A stretch of 64,000 nt of DNA from Mortierella alpina (GCA_029449245.1 JANATF010000003.1:434001-498000); one strand, 5' to 3'. Numbered from the stretch's first letter, positions 1 to 12,527 are shown. Translations and numbers: made by a program. Notes: a model not told the origin generated them from the letters alone.

Positions 1-29
1 TTCTGGTGCAACCTTGCTACGCTCCAACA

Positions 30-3000
30 ATGACCTGGACGATGGCCCCTGATATAGCTGAGATCAGCACGAACGGCAGCTGTAGCGGCAATGCCACAGG
101 GATACGCGAAGTTTACGTAGTCATAGAGGAGCAATTTGCAATCAGCGGGAGCACGGAGGATGACGAGGAAGGGAGAAATATCGAATTAGAAAATGGAATG
201 GCAAATGTTGAACTTGTCACTCCCGAGGAGTCGACAGTAAGGACCTTACCGCAGGAAGGTGAGTTGCCTTCATTATCTCTGAGTACTTTCACTTCCTTTC
301 ACGCATGTTGTTACTGATCAAAACGCTATCGTTCTTTCTCATAGCGTGGATGCGTGTGTACTTTAACCACGAGCAAGACAAGTATAATCCTAAGAAAGAG
401 TAAGTGCCGAGCTTTGTCGAAGGGGCCGACGTCTAGTGTTACTGCTAATATTCAAGCGTTTCTATACTTTAGGGAAATGACGCCAATCTCGATCAAGTGT
501 TGTAACAGATTTGAGGCGTCTGTAAATACCAGCAGCCTTCGTGCAGGCTGGTACTGGGCAGTATTCCACGTCTCTCTTGAAGGCGTGGCTGAGGGTGTGT
601 TGGATAACATGCTCTTTGATTTCACAAGGACCCAAATGAAGACGGGCACTGCACGTACCAAGGTAATGATGGCTTCAAGGCATTGCTGTGTCAGTCAATT
701 GACGAGCGCTATAGATTCTGTCGCCGAGATCACCGACCTCGCCCTAACGCAGTGCTTTATGTATTAGGAGTACAATTGTAGCACGTTTGTTACGAAGGAC
801 GAAATTGCCATTATCCGTAAGAGATTCAAGTCAGAGCACAAGAATGCTTGATGACTTGCCTTCGTCAGGAGTGTAACATGCTTAAGAACTTCATCAATAA
901 TGTATTAGGAAAAACCGGGTATTTAAGACTGAGGCTTCATCGCCAGATCGAGATCACCCCCGAGTTCAATCTGACGATGTCGATCAATGCCGAAACCGTG
1001 CCTGGATGCGAGCAAGATGTATCCTTTAACCTCTCTTATTTCGAGCTGACGTGCCTTGATCTTGGGTCTGAAGGTGGTAATTCTTCAGTTTTGGCCGAAA
1101 CGTTCTATATGACTGCTGTAGTTGAGTGACTAAGGTACTCTTTCACTTAGATCATGTCCTATGGGGCGAGAACAAACCCGATCGATTTATCCGAGTCGGG
1201 GCTAAAGACGTCGAGTGCACTGGAAAGCCGATCGCTATTGAAGCGTATGATTTCTCAGACACTGGAAAACTGGCTGTGACACTGTATTTCACTGTCGAGG
1301 CTAATGCCCCTATCCCCGAGGCTGCCCCAAACACCACTCCTACTCGCGCCAAAATTGCAGTGCCTACAAGTTGTGTTGCCCACATCGACGTTTGGGAGCT
1401 ATGCGCACCAAGCGGCCACGCCTCCGCAGACAACCCTCAACCCATGGCAAAACCATTCGTCAGTTTAACCCACACTCTCCCCTTTATGAAAAGCCCAGAG
1501 GATGCTCTAAAGGAGGCAAAGGCGATCGTTAATATCTCCAGCACAGGTTCTCAGATTGTCATGGCATTGAGAAATGTGAAAAAGTCGAAACTTGCCACAC
1601 CATTCCTCATCTTCAGAGTACAACGTCCAGAAACTCTTAAAGGACGCTCAGAAGATGCCGCACAGGCCCGAGAAGTTCTTGAAGGACCCCCTAAGGATAC
1701 CGCACAGCCGCGAGAACGTCTTCTGGGATTCTCAAAAGATGCCGCACAGTCTCTAGAAGGTCTTTCAGAACTGCAAAAAGTTGCCGCGCGGTTCCGAGAA
1801 GGCCCTACAGTACTCCCAAAAGTTGCCGCACAGCCTCAAGAAGGTCCCGAAAAACTCCCAAAAGTCACCGCACAGCCTTTAGAAGGTCTTGAAGAACCCC
1901 CTAAAGATGCCGCACAGCCTCGAAAAGGATTTAAAGGATCCATGGAAGGTGCCGCACAGCCCCGAGGAGGTCCTGCAGGATCCCTAGATAATGTCGCACA
2001 GCCCCAAGAAGATGCTGTACGGCACTCGAAATTTACTACGAATCGTCTTCAGGGTTTTGTGGATCGTGCTGGACGTTTCATGCGCCCAAAAAATCCGGCA
2101 GAACACAATTCGCCCACGTCTTACAAGCAAGTCCACAGGGCCTGCCAAAGTCTCCAAGACTTTTTTGGCTTTGGATCCTTCCATATCAGCGACCAGGATG
2201 ATACCAAGACCGAGAAAGAGCGTTACTTCACTTTCCTTGGGTTCAGGATCGATGTTTACAGCACGAGCGGTGGCTGGAAGCAGTTGTACTCGCTCTCCTT
2301 TGGAATCAACGGTGTTCCGCGCAGATCTAACGATATGCTGCATCTATATCAAAGTCTCCGGGGCCGTTATTTTGCATGGACTGGTGACTTGGGCGAAGTC
2401 TCTATATGGGACTTTGAGAGAGGGAAACGTGTCACCACCATTTTCATATCCAAGGATGCAAAAGGTGTTGATGCAGCATTGTCTGAAGACGGGTCGTTAA
2501 TTGCTATATCGCTTGATGGGTCTATTCAAGTTCATGATGTTGTCTCTGGAATCCAGCTGGGACTCCACAAGGCAGAACGGAGAGACAACGGGTTTGAGAG
2601 GATCATTGGGCGGGATTATTTCATGACTATGGATGCTCCTTCGTCGACGATACTCAGTAAGAACAAATATGCACTCGGTGTTCTCCAGGTGCAAGATGCG
2701 AAGATGGTTGAAGTCCACAGTGTGTTTGAACAATACGGTGCCAGGTTTCTACCAAATTGGGACCCTTTATTTTCGTACCGAGAGGTAAAGTATTCTTGAT
2801 GCTTATGCTGCTGCTAACGAAATTGTATGTAAGATGTACGGTCCTTTCGTGCTGATGCAGTGCATATTTACTTGTTAGGGTGCGACGCTGAACATCAAGC
2901 GCCTTCGTAACTTTCTCTCCCCGGTTGAAGTCCACGACTGTGGCCCTAATGATGCTTGTGAGCTCAAAGACACTCCCATTGCCTTCTATTACAACACCCG

Positions 3001-6000
3001 GAGCTTTCTGGATTTGTGCAACAAAAAGGCCACATCCGACGTCGGAGCCGACTATGTGTACTCGTTCTGGCCAAATTCCAGGGAGCTGACGATCAACAAC
3101 GGTTACGTCAACACGACTATCTCGCTCGGACCCGCCGCCAAAGAGTATCAAGGATTTTCCATGGTTTCCAGCTCCCAGATTGTGCTGATATTGAACGGCT
3201 TTCTTCAGGTCTGGCATCTCCCTTCTAGGGCCGGTCAGCTGTACGAGCTTGTTCACGTTGAGGCATTTGCCGAGGTCCCGGAGGCGCATGTAAACGACAG
3301 CTGCATAACTGAAGTCTTGTCGGTGCAAACGTGCAAGCATGGACGTCGATTCAGTGTTGCGCTCAAACCTACCAAATGGGCTCTTGGTATGAATGGAGAG
3401 GAGGTCAAGGACGATTTGGATAGCAAGGAGCCACAGACGCTAACCTTCCCGAGGACCAACGGCGGCACATTCTCTAATGCCGACAAACATCGGTACGAAA
3501 ATGGAATCGCATCGGTGATCGACACCTATGCCGATAGCGACTCGGCTATCAAGGATGCTATCATTCGCTTTCTTAGCAAGCATATCCGCCCCTCTTCAAA
3601 GAAGCATGTTTCAAGTCTGGTGATTCTCTGTCGCTCTTGGAAACACTACAATCAAGGAACTTTCATGGATGTCATCGCGAAACTTCTTCCTCTTGATAAA
3701 CGCATCATCACTTGGATTCCCGACATCAACGCAACGAAGAAAGAGGATCCCTTGTCGATACTCACGAAAACCGCAAAGGAAAGCTCGTCCGTACTTGGTG
3801 CCTGCGAGATCATCATCGAGTACTGCGTGGACCGCGCCATCGAATCCAAAAATTTGACTTTCCTTTTTCCGTTTCTCCGGAACCTGAAGAAAATCATGGC
3901 TCTTTTTCCCAGCAAGGCACGCGACTACTTGGTCAGGATGGCATCCATCAGCGTCAATAACAGTAGGCGGGATTATGTTATCGAGAACAGCATTATCGCG
4001 CATTCGCCCTGGCAACACATCCAGAAGTTCTGGAACGCATCATTGGGCTTAGACAAGATCAAGGACCAAGTTATGCAGCTTCATGTGACAACTGAGCGAT
4101 CGCGTGTCGATGCCAGATGGCGGGACTTTATTATCGAGAAGATTGTAGACTTCTCTCTCTGGCAGGCCAAAAAGTTCAAGATGACTACGTTGAGTCAAAA
4201 CAAGATCAAGGGCCTCGTCAAACTTCATGTGTCGCACGCCAGGGTTGATTCGTTTAATCGACCCATCTTTGTGGCAGCATTCGACGCCCTTTGGCATTAC
4301 AAGGATTTTACCGAGTGCAAAGAGAAGGATCCGAAAAGCACGACGATGATGCAGGGGACCACGACCAACCAACCGGACCTTATGAACAAGGTGTTGTCGA
4401 TCAAGAATTTACGAAAAACGGTCTTGAGGGAGCAGGGGTCGGCGATCAAGCTAACGGCGGCGGCAGGACAAGCTGATGCAGTGAATCAAGAAGTAAAGAG
4501 AACGCAAACGACGACCTGGTGGAAGACGCTCTATTATATGTTCCGGCTAAAGTTGTGTTTCAAAACCCACAACTATGTGACATGCCATAACTTCAGCTTG
4601 GAGTTTTTCAACAACCCAGCTATCGCGGCTTTGGTAGAGTACAAGTGGTAAGAAATCACCTACGGGCTTGCACTTGAAAATTCTGACGATTCTCTCGAGG
4701 CCTTATAACCAATATCTTTTATTTTTCATACCATTCAAGGAACACTATTGGATTTGCATACTGGGCCTTTCGCTTTTTTTTTCAATGCGTGTTTTATGGA
4801 CTGGTAATCGCTGCGGCGCTGTTGCAAGTCTACCATGAGCGTGTGGCACGCTTCCAGTTGGTAGGAGTCTTCTTCGCTATCATTGTTATGGGGGTGGTAT
4901 ACCTCTGGCTCGAGCTCTTGCAGGCTATCAGGAACTTCAAGCGGTATTCACGGTAGGTCATGTCTGCATTCAACCTTCGAGGTTTTTTTTTTCTTTGTTT
5001 TTCTTATTTTCCAAACGAATGTCTAAAAAGTTTTTTTCGATCTGTAGATCTATGTACAACCTGGTTGACATTATCGCGTACTCACTGCCAGTAGCTTCCA
5101 GTATCAACATGCTGGTGGCCCTCTGCAATAACAATTCGGCGGCAAACACTCGTAGTCTAAGCTTCTCAGTGCTTGCCATCTTCCATCACATTGTAAGTGT
5201 ATTTCTAAGGTATAACTTTTAGCAACATATAGAAAGTCTCCAGCCTTAACCCATTTCGTGTGTTCCTTTCTGGCTGCGCAAGTAGCTCTTCGAGTTGAGG
5301 ATCTACAAGAGCGTGTGCAAGTATGTAAGCATCATTCGACAGTCTGTGGTCGAGATCCGAGTGTTCCTATTTATCTTTGCGGGCGGTCTCCTGGCATTCG
5401 CGATCTCGACCCTTCACCTTTTGCGGGCGTGTCCAACCCCAGGAGCATGTGAAGTTCCAACGACGAAATTTTCACAGCACTTTATCGGAGCGGTCTCTGC
5501 CACGTTCTTTTTCATGGTAAATTGTCATCCATGGTATAAAGTCTATGCGCTTCAAAGATTGCTGCTAATGATACTCAACGCGTATTGGCTTGATGCAGGG
5601 CGGACGATTCGACCCCGTCGCGGATGAGTTGGGGTCGGATGACTGGGGATTCCATTTTATGTTGGGAGTGTTCTTCTTCTTCACCGTGATTGTTATGCTG
5701 AACGTGCTCATAGGTAAGTATCGTGCCCACTGCTGAACACTCCACGAGAAAGTACGCGCTCTCTTACAGACTCTTCTTTTATACATTCATTGTTTGCCAC
5801 TCATAACCCGTAGCGCTGATCAACAAGGCTTTTGATAAGGGCAACAACGCCTGGCGTTTAGATTGGATTGAGGCACGTTTGCAGTATATTGAGATAGCTG
5901 AGAATCTCTCTTACCATGTACCCGGGTTCCGTGAGACATATAATTGGTTCCCAAAGGAGATCTATTTCAGTTCCAAAGCCCAGGAAGAGATAGTCAGGGC

Positions 6001-6070
6001 GTCTAGAAGCAAGGGGGGAAGCTTGGCCAAGAATGATCTTGTTATGGTAATGCCCAAAGCACAAGTCTAG
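30..6070 (+). CDS. Channel family copy A: propeller + TRP-like 6-TM protein
   Basis: Twelve exons: 30-258, 345-399, 473-662, 768-816, 909-1073, 1151-2784, 2879-4647, 4740-4952, 5048-5192, 5286-5516, 5599-5713, 5814-6070. They join in frame to 1683 aa, and every junction and phase matches copies B-D. The start at 30 is the first in-frame ATG; the true first exon could begin before the window. Order seen: N-terminal beta-rich segment (motif GWYWAVF), WD40-like blades in exon 6 (SIWDFERGK, then an IQVHDV strand), another blade in exon 7 (LNGFLQVWHLPS), a helical region, then six hydrophobic helices in exons 8-11. The last helix reads FFFFTVIVMLNVLIALINKAF-like across the exon 11/12 junction, resembling the S6 of TRP-type channels. 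I infer a plasma- or endomembrane cation channel gated through a propeller. Copy A is the most diverged and has three private oddities: a 14-aa repeat, a duplicated module, and an early stop. Confidence 0.85.
1651..2028 (+). repeat. Nine 42-nt tandem repeats inside copy A exon 6
   Basis: Nine in-frame units of 42 nt encode 14-residue repeats built on KDAAQPREGLEGPP. The core codons for AAQP recur at 1657, 1699, 1741, 1783 and 1825 and onward at the same spacing. The units have diverged by substitution but not by length. The block sits between the first propeller strand region and the WD40-like blades, exactly where copies B, C and D have no such repeat. It is probably a flexible, charged linker. 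Confidence 0.9.
3960..4250 (+). repeat. Duplicated ~150-nt module in copy A exon 7
   Basis: The segment beginning with residues RRDYVIEN (near 3965) and ending at MQLHVTT (near 4095) is followed at once by a second, diverged version that begins WRDFIIEK (near 4117) and ends VKLHVSH (near 4240). Copies B, C and D have this module only once, between the helical region and the segment that leads into the first membrane helix. The duplication keeps the reading frame. Confidence 0.75.
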
Positions 6071-6214
6071 AAGCTGGTTGGGGCCTCAAGAGACAAGGGC
6101 AGGGGTCCGATCAAGAATGATGCTGCTATGAACACCCAAGTTCAGGAGCTCCAGAGTCAATGGACCTCCATGCAGGACATACTACTAGAGTTGAAACTTT
6201 CTTTTCGTGAGTAG
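6071..6214 (+). pseudogene. Cut-off coiled-coil tail of copy A
   Basis: After the TAG at 6068-6070 the same frame stays open for 47 codons to a TAG at 6212-6214. It encodes a coiled-coil tail (MNTQVQELQSQW) that matches the tail of copies B-D. The stretch around 5998 (ASRSKGG...KND) recurs 84 nt later near 6082 (ASRDKGR...KND), so an 84-nt in-frame duplication happened here. The stop lies where the second unit has CAG, so a C-to-T change would explain it. The tail could also be reached by readthrough, but I see no evidence for this. Confidence 0.7.
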
Positions 6215-6641
6215 CATACGATAGCTTCATGCTCTTGCAAGAGCTTGGCGAATGTCAAACACCCCGCAGATGCTAACACCCTGTGGACAAGAGTAGTGGT
6301 CTTTGCGGACTTTGTGGTCAGATAAAAATACTGCATGCATGATTGCGTGCGATGCACGAGCCCTCTCCTCACCCTAGTGTCCTCCCCTCTTTGTGGGCCA
6401 ACAACTCCCCTCGACTTGCGAGCAAGGGAGATGGGCATGCACTGTGACCCTTGCCCTAGGATCTTTTGGAGGTTCCTTCGCCTTCCAGGGCGCGCTTAGC
6501 TATAGATATGCTCAAATTCTTCTTTGTTCTTCACATTTAAATAATCCATATGGCGTCTCTCGCTTTCTCCCTCTCTCTTTTCACCATCTTCCAGCGCCTA
6601 TCTTTCTACATCTACCTCTGCAGTCTTCATCAATATCCAAC
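6215..6641 (+). promoter_or_regulatory. Upstream region of channel copy B
   Basis: This gap holds no gene. It contains a TATA-like AT block at 6321-6330 and a CT-rich tract just before the start codon at 6642. The stretch from about 6240 to 6405 is recognisably similar to 12950-13110 in front of copy C (shared GGCGAATGTCA-like, CCGCAGATGC and CTCTTTGTGG-like words). The promoter was therefore copied together with the gene. Confidence 0.6.
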
Positions 6642-9600
6642 ATGACCGACGGTGGCAACAACAATGCCGCTGTAGTGCCTGATATCCGCGTGAACATGGT
6701 CGAGCCAGACACCTGTACAATAAAAGGTAAGTACCCCTTTCTAACTCTGAGTGAACTTATGATAATTTTTCATTTACTTATACTTATTCTTACCCCAACA
6801 TCCTCTTGCTAATAGAAAGCATGAAAGTGTTTTTTAAACCCGTGCAGGATAATGAATTCACTCAATCCGAAGAGTATGTACCGAAATTTCAGCTGTTGGC
6901 ATTGTTTGTTCTGATTGCTATAATAACCTTCAAATGTCGCTTTTTTGCAGGCCACTGGGCCCTGTCTCGATCAAGAGTGGCGGCAACTTTGAGGTGCCTT
7001 TAAATACCAAGGGTGTCCATCCCGGCTGGTATTGGGCGGTGTTCTGCGTCTCCCTTGAACACTTTGACGACATTGAAGACGTTGAAGACATATTGGATAG
7101 TATAATCTTCGATGTCACAAGCAAGAAGATGAGTTTGGGCGTTGTATACAAGCTGGTAACGATCACTTTTGCATTTTGCAGCAGTAGCGAAAGCAGAGGC
7201 AAAACTTAAACAATGCTTCAGAGTATACCTCCAAGAGCACCGACATTGCTCTGACGTCCAGTACTTTATGTTATGATGTTTATTACTAGGATTATACTTG
7301 CAAAACAGTCATTCAGAGAGATGAGATTCGCTGCCTCCGTAAGTCGATCTAGCCAGCGTGAATGCACTTGATGACCTCCTCTCGCAGTTGGCAGTTGGTA
7401 TTAAACTATTGAGATCTTCACTCATAATGATGATTAGCAAGGACCAAGTCTGCACGATTGAAGCTTCATCGCCAAATCGAGGTCACGTCTGACACCGAAC
7501 TGTTCATCTCGATAAATGTCAAAACCGTGCCTGAATGCAAAGAGGACGTATCGTTTGATCTCAACTACTTTGAGCTGGCGTGCCGTCATATCTGTTCTGA
7601 AGGTGAGCACTTCATCAAAAAGCACGTACTGTCCCACATTGATGACTAGTGACTAAAATACTCGTGCACTTAGATCATGTTCTGTGGGGCGAGGGCAAGC
7701 CAGACAAGTACATCAGAATTGGTGCTGAGGATGCCGGCCGTGAGAAAGTACCGATTGCAATTGAAGCCTCTGATGTATCCGCTAATGGAAAGCTGGCTGT
7801 CACAGTCTATTTCAGTCCCGCCATCAGTGATGCCCATATCCCTGATGGTAACCGTAACACACTTTACAACATTGCCGCTTGTTTTGGCCGCTCCTCTGAC
7901 CGAGCTGGGATCCCCGATGGTGACCGTGTCTCTGATCGTGCATATACCACTGGACATAGCTCTATCTATAACTCTGATCAAGGCTCTGCCCATACCCCTG
8001 AACCAGACTCCACTCATAATCCCGATCAGGTCTCTAAGCAGGAGCTAGAGCATGCCGCTTCGCTTGGCCTTCCTCAGGATACTCAACTCCATGCCCTCAC
8101 ACCGATTGTGAGCCATGCACATTCGCACGCCTCTGATAACGTTCAGATGCTAGGTCAAGGCTATTCTCACACCCAAGGCAGTACCTCTACCCTCGGTGTA
8201 GCCCATATTGACGTTTGGGACTTGAGCACGCCAAGTGGAAAAGATTCCTCAGATAACCCTCAGGAAATCACAAAACCGTTGGCAACATGGTACATCCATG
8301 TGCCTGCGTTGAAAAAGCATCCAGGCGCTTCTCTTGAGAAAAAATCTCCCAGCGATACTCGTCAACTCCCAAAGCCGGCGATCAATATCTCCAGCACAGG
8401 TTTACATGTCGTCATGGCTGTCGGATGGGCGACAGAGGCAGCCCACGCGACTCCATTCCTCATCTTCAGACGGACACCAGATGATGGTGAGGAACAGAAC
8501 CCGTCTGCAGTAGTAGAGTACAAGCAACTCCCCAAAATCTGCTCAAGTCTCCAAGCCTATTTTGGCTACGGAGCCTTCCACAACACCGACCCAGATGCTC
8601 CCAACTGCGAGAACGAGCGCTACTTCAACTTTCATGGGTCGACGTTCGATGTCTACAGCACGAACGGCGGCTGGAAGCAGTTGTATTCACTGACTTTTGG
8701 AATCAAGGGGGTCATTCACAGACCTGAAGATATGTATTATCTTACTCAAAGTCTCCGGGGTCGCTATCTTGCATGGGCTGGTGACAGAGGCGCAGTCTCC
8801 ATTTGGGACTTTGAGACGGGAAAGTTTGTCAACACCATTCTTATCCCCAACGATACAAGGGGGGTCTGTACGGCGTTGTGTGAAGACGGGTCCATGATCG
8901 CCATCATGGTTAATGGCCGTATTCAGGTCCACGATGTTGTCTCCGGGATCAAACTGGGAGATCAACAGTCAGAATGGAAAGAGGATAACGGGTCCGAGAT
9001 CATTTTTCGCCAGGATTATTTCATGGCCTTGGACGCTTCAAAGTCGACGAGTGGCAGCAGAAACATCGACGCACGCAGCATTTTCAGAGCGCGCGACTTG
9101 AAGGTCGTCAAGACCCACTATGTACATTGGCAGTACGGAGCCGAGTATGCATCCACTCTTAACCCTATATTTTTGCACCAACAAGTAAGCTCGTCGCTGC
9201 TGCTTGTCGTGCCGCTAGAACGACTTGATATATTTGATGTTGGGTCCAGTCGTGCTGATAAAATGAATCTTGACTTGTGCTTTTAGGGTGTGATACTGAA
9301 TATCAAGCGCCTAGGCAACATCCTCTGTCCGACTGAGGACGATCGCTGCACTCCGGATACCAAGTGTGACTTTGAAGTCGCCAAGGTCGACCTCAGTGAC
9401 AACACCTGGGCCGACCGAAACCAATCCAGCGCAGGGACCACATTCGTCCTGGGAAAAGCTCACGCACCCTCACGCCCACTTAGCATCATGAAACTGAACA
9501 TCGCCAACGTCTACAACAACGCCGCTCTCTCGCTCGGACCAGCGTCAGAGAGCCGTAGCTACTCCGGGTTCTACATGGCTAGTAGCTCGCAGCTTGTGCT

Positions 9601-12527
9601 GATACTGAACGGCTTTCTTCAAGTTTGGCGTCTTCCATCCGAAGCCAATCAACAGTACGAACTTGTGCACGTTGAGGCATTTATCGCGGCTTCAAAAGCG
9701 CACGCGAATGACATTTGCATTACCAAAGCTTCGTCGATACAATCGTGCACACATGGACGCAAATTCATTATCAAGATAGACCCTATCCGATGGGTGCCTG
9801 TCCAGAAGCAAGAAGTCGAGGACGAGCAAGAAAAGGAGGCAGCTAAAGGCGATCCAGAAAAGGAGTCAATGGTCGATCCAGACGAGGAGGATTATCGAGG
9901 CAGCGACCAGCCGCAGACATTGACCTTCCCGAGAGCTGCCGGCGAGACATTCTTGGCCTCTGAGAAATATCGGTATGAGAATGGTGTCACCTCGCTGCTC
10001 GATACCTATGCCGATAGTGATAAGGCTATCCAGGATGCCATCATTCGCTTCCTTGTCGATCGCATCCGTCACTCTCCAAGGTGCAGTTCCAGTCTGGTAA
10101 TTCTTTGTCGATCTTGGAAATACGGCAATCGAGAGATTTTTAAGAAGGTCATTACCGATCTTCTACCTGATACCAACATTATCACCTGGATACCCAACAT
10201 CAACGCAACAAAGAAAGACGATCCACTATGGATTCTCACGAAAATCGCAAAGACATGCCCCTCCGTACTTGAGGCCTGCAGGATCATCATGGACTATTGC
10301 GTGAATCATGCCATCACATCCAAGAACCTGTCCTTCCTCTCGCCCTTTCTCCGGAGCCTTAGGCGAATTATGTCTCTGTTCCCAAACGAGGCACAAGTGT
10401 ACTTGCGTAGGATAGCCTACATACCTGTTAGCGACAAGTGGCGGGACTACATTGTGGAGAACAGCACTGTTGTTCACTCACCGTGGCACTGCATCCGGTT
10501 CCGTAAGACTTCATTGCGATTGGAAAAGATCAAAAAACCCGTTATGCAGCTTCATGTCACGACGGGGGGGAAGCGTATCAAGGCGGACACGTTTACTCGG
10601 CCCATCTATGTGGCTGCATTCGACGCCCTTTGGCACTTCAAGGACATTAGTGAGTGCGAGGGGAAGAATTCAGGAGTCTCGGCGGTCAAACAGATGTGGA
10701 TTGTCAAGCTCTGGTCGACGATCATGCAAAGGTCAATAGTCAAGCAAGAATCGATACCTGCGCGAGAGTCGATGCATGGACCCATGCACGAACCGGCGGC
10801 GCCGACGCATGAGGCCACAGCGGTGAGAAGTCCGGATAATCCGATGAATCATGGAGCGACGAAAGCGCAGACGACAACCTGGTGGAAGACTGCCTACCAT
10901 ATGTTCCGACTCAAGTGCCGTCTCAAGACTCACACCTATGTGACATGCCATGATTTCAGCTTGGAGTTTTTAGACAACCCAGCCATCGCTGCTTTGGTTG
11001 CATACAAGTGGTAAAGGCAGTATAGTTTGTAAGCAATTATCAATGCAGCTCTATATAGGCGTCTTACACCTACTTTTTTCGTTCTCTCCTCTATCATTAG
11101 GAACACGATTGGTTTCGCGTACTGGGCCTTTCGCTTTTTCTTCCAAAGTGTATTTTACTTGTTAGTGTTTGTTGCTGCACTTTTGCAGGTCTACCATGAG
11201 AACGTAGGGCGCACGCAGTTGAAAGGAGTCTTCGTGGCCATTATTGTTATGGGTGCAGGGTTCCTCTGGCTCGAGCTCTTACAGGCTATCAAGGATTTCA
11301 AGCGATACAGAAAGTGAGTCATGTTTAGTAGTCTATTTTCGAGGCCGTTGTTACAAGTGAATCTCAATATTGAGCTAAGCGTCTTTTTTAATGTATAGGG
11401 ATCCATATAACTTACTGGATATTGTCGCATATTCACTGCCCATTGTTGCCAGCTTTATAATGCTGATGATCCTTGGCGAAAACGAAGTAGGAGCCAACAC
11501 TCGTATTCTGAGTTACTCAGTGCTGGCTGTATTCTTGCACATGGTAAGAGATTGAAAGGATATCTTCTCTGCTCCGTGCGTTACTTTCGATGAGCAACTC
11601 AATGTCAGCAACAAGGAGGATATAGCCTGTCTTAACCCCGCGCGCATGTCCCTTACTTCACAACGCAGCTCTTTGAACTGAGGATCTACAAGAGCGTGTG
11701 CAAGTACGTAACCATCATCCGACAGTCCGTACTCGAGATTCGAGTATTCTTCCTTATCTTTGCGGGCGGTCTCGTGGCCTTCACTGTCACATTCCTTCAT
11801 ATTTTGCGAGCATGTCCAGTGCCAGGTGCATGCGAAGACCCCGACGTCGAGTTTTCGAAGCACTTTCTTGGAGCCTTGTCAGCCACGTACTTTTTCATGG
11901 TAAATTAGGAACCGTGATTTTTTTTTTTTGGCTATCGTTACGCGATTTGGTGTGATGAAACTGAACTTTGTTGCCGCATTGATAAAATAGGGTGGACAGT
12001 TCAAGCCCGTCGAGGATGAGCTTGCGTCGGATGACTGGGCTTTTCATGTCGCGATGGCCGTTTATTTCTTCTTCACCGTGATTATTATGTTGAACGTGCT
12101 CATCGGTAAGCATGCAATGCAGCGCGTGTACCTGGCTTAAAATCTCGATGATGATGATGATGAACGCGTTCTCTCGAGCAGAATAACAACTAATCGGTTT
12201 TACCATTTTTTCACTATGACACTTGCAGCGCTGATCAACAAGGCCTTTACAAAGGGAGATGATGACTGGCGCTTGGATTGGATCGAGTCCCGCCTGCATT
12301 ACATCGTGTTGGCTGAAAACCTCTCTTACCATATCCCCGGCTTCCGTCAAACGCACAATTGGTTCCCAAAGGAGATCTACTTCGCTGCCATAGCTAAGGA
12401 TGTCGACGAATATGGCGAGGTGCCGTTGAAAATCCAGGTTCAAACTCTCAAAACGAAACTCGATGAACAGCAGGTGCAGGCAATGCAACAATTCAATGAG
12501 CTGAAAGCACTTCTACGTCGAGACTGA
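6642..12527 (+). CDS. Channel family copy B: propeller + TRP-like 6-TM protein
   Basis: Exons 6642-6726, 6816-6873, 6951-7155, 7290-7338, 7438-7602, 7674-9184, 9287-11010, 11101-11313, 11399-11543, 11669-11899, 11991-12105, 12229-12527 give 1599 aa with no internal stop. Residues 1-187 are a short acidic start plus a beta-rich segment. About 525-620 are WD40-like blades (SIWDFETGK, IQVHDVVSGI). Another blade lies near residue 800, followed by a helical region. Six hydrophobic helices span about 1268-1500: S1/S2 in exon 8, S3 in exon 9, S4/S5 in exon 10. The pore-loop candidate is FLGALSATYFFMGGQF across exons 10/11, and S6 is MLNVLIALINKAF across 11/12. The tail has a conserved WFPKEIYF and a coiled coil. 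A long D/H/S/T-rich insert (about residues 235-365) separates early strands. A poly(A) signal AATAAA lies at 12536. The start at 6642 has an exact counterpart in copy C. Ion selectivity cannot be read from the sequence. Confidence 0.9.
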
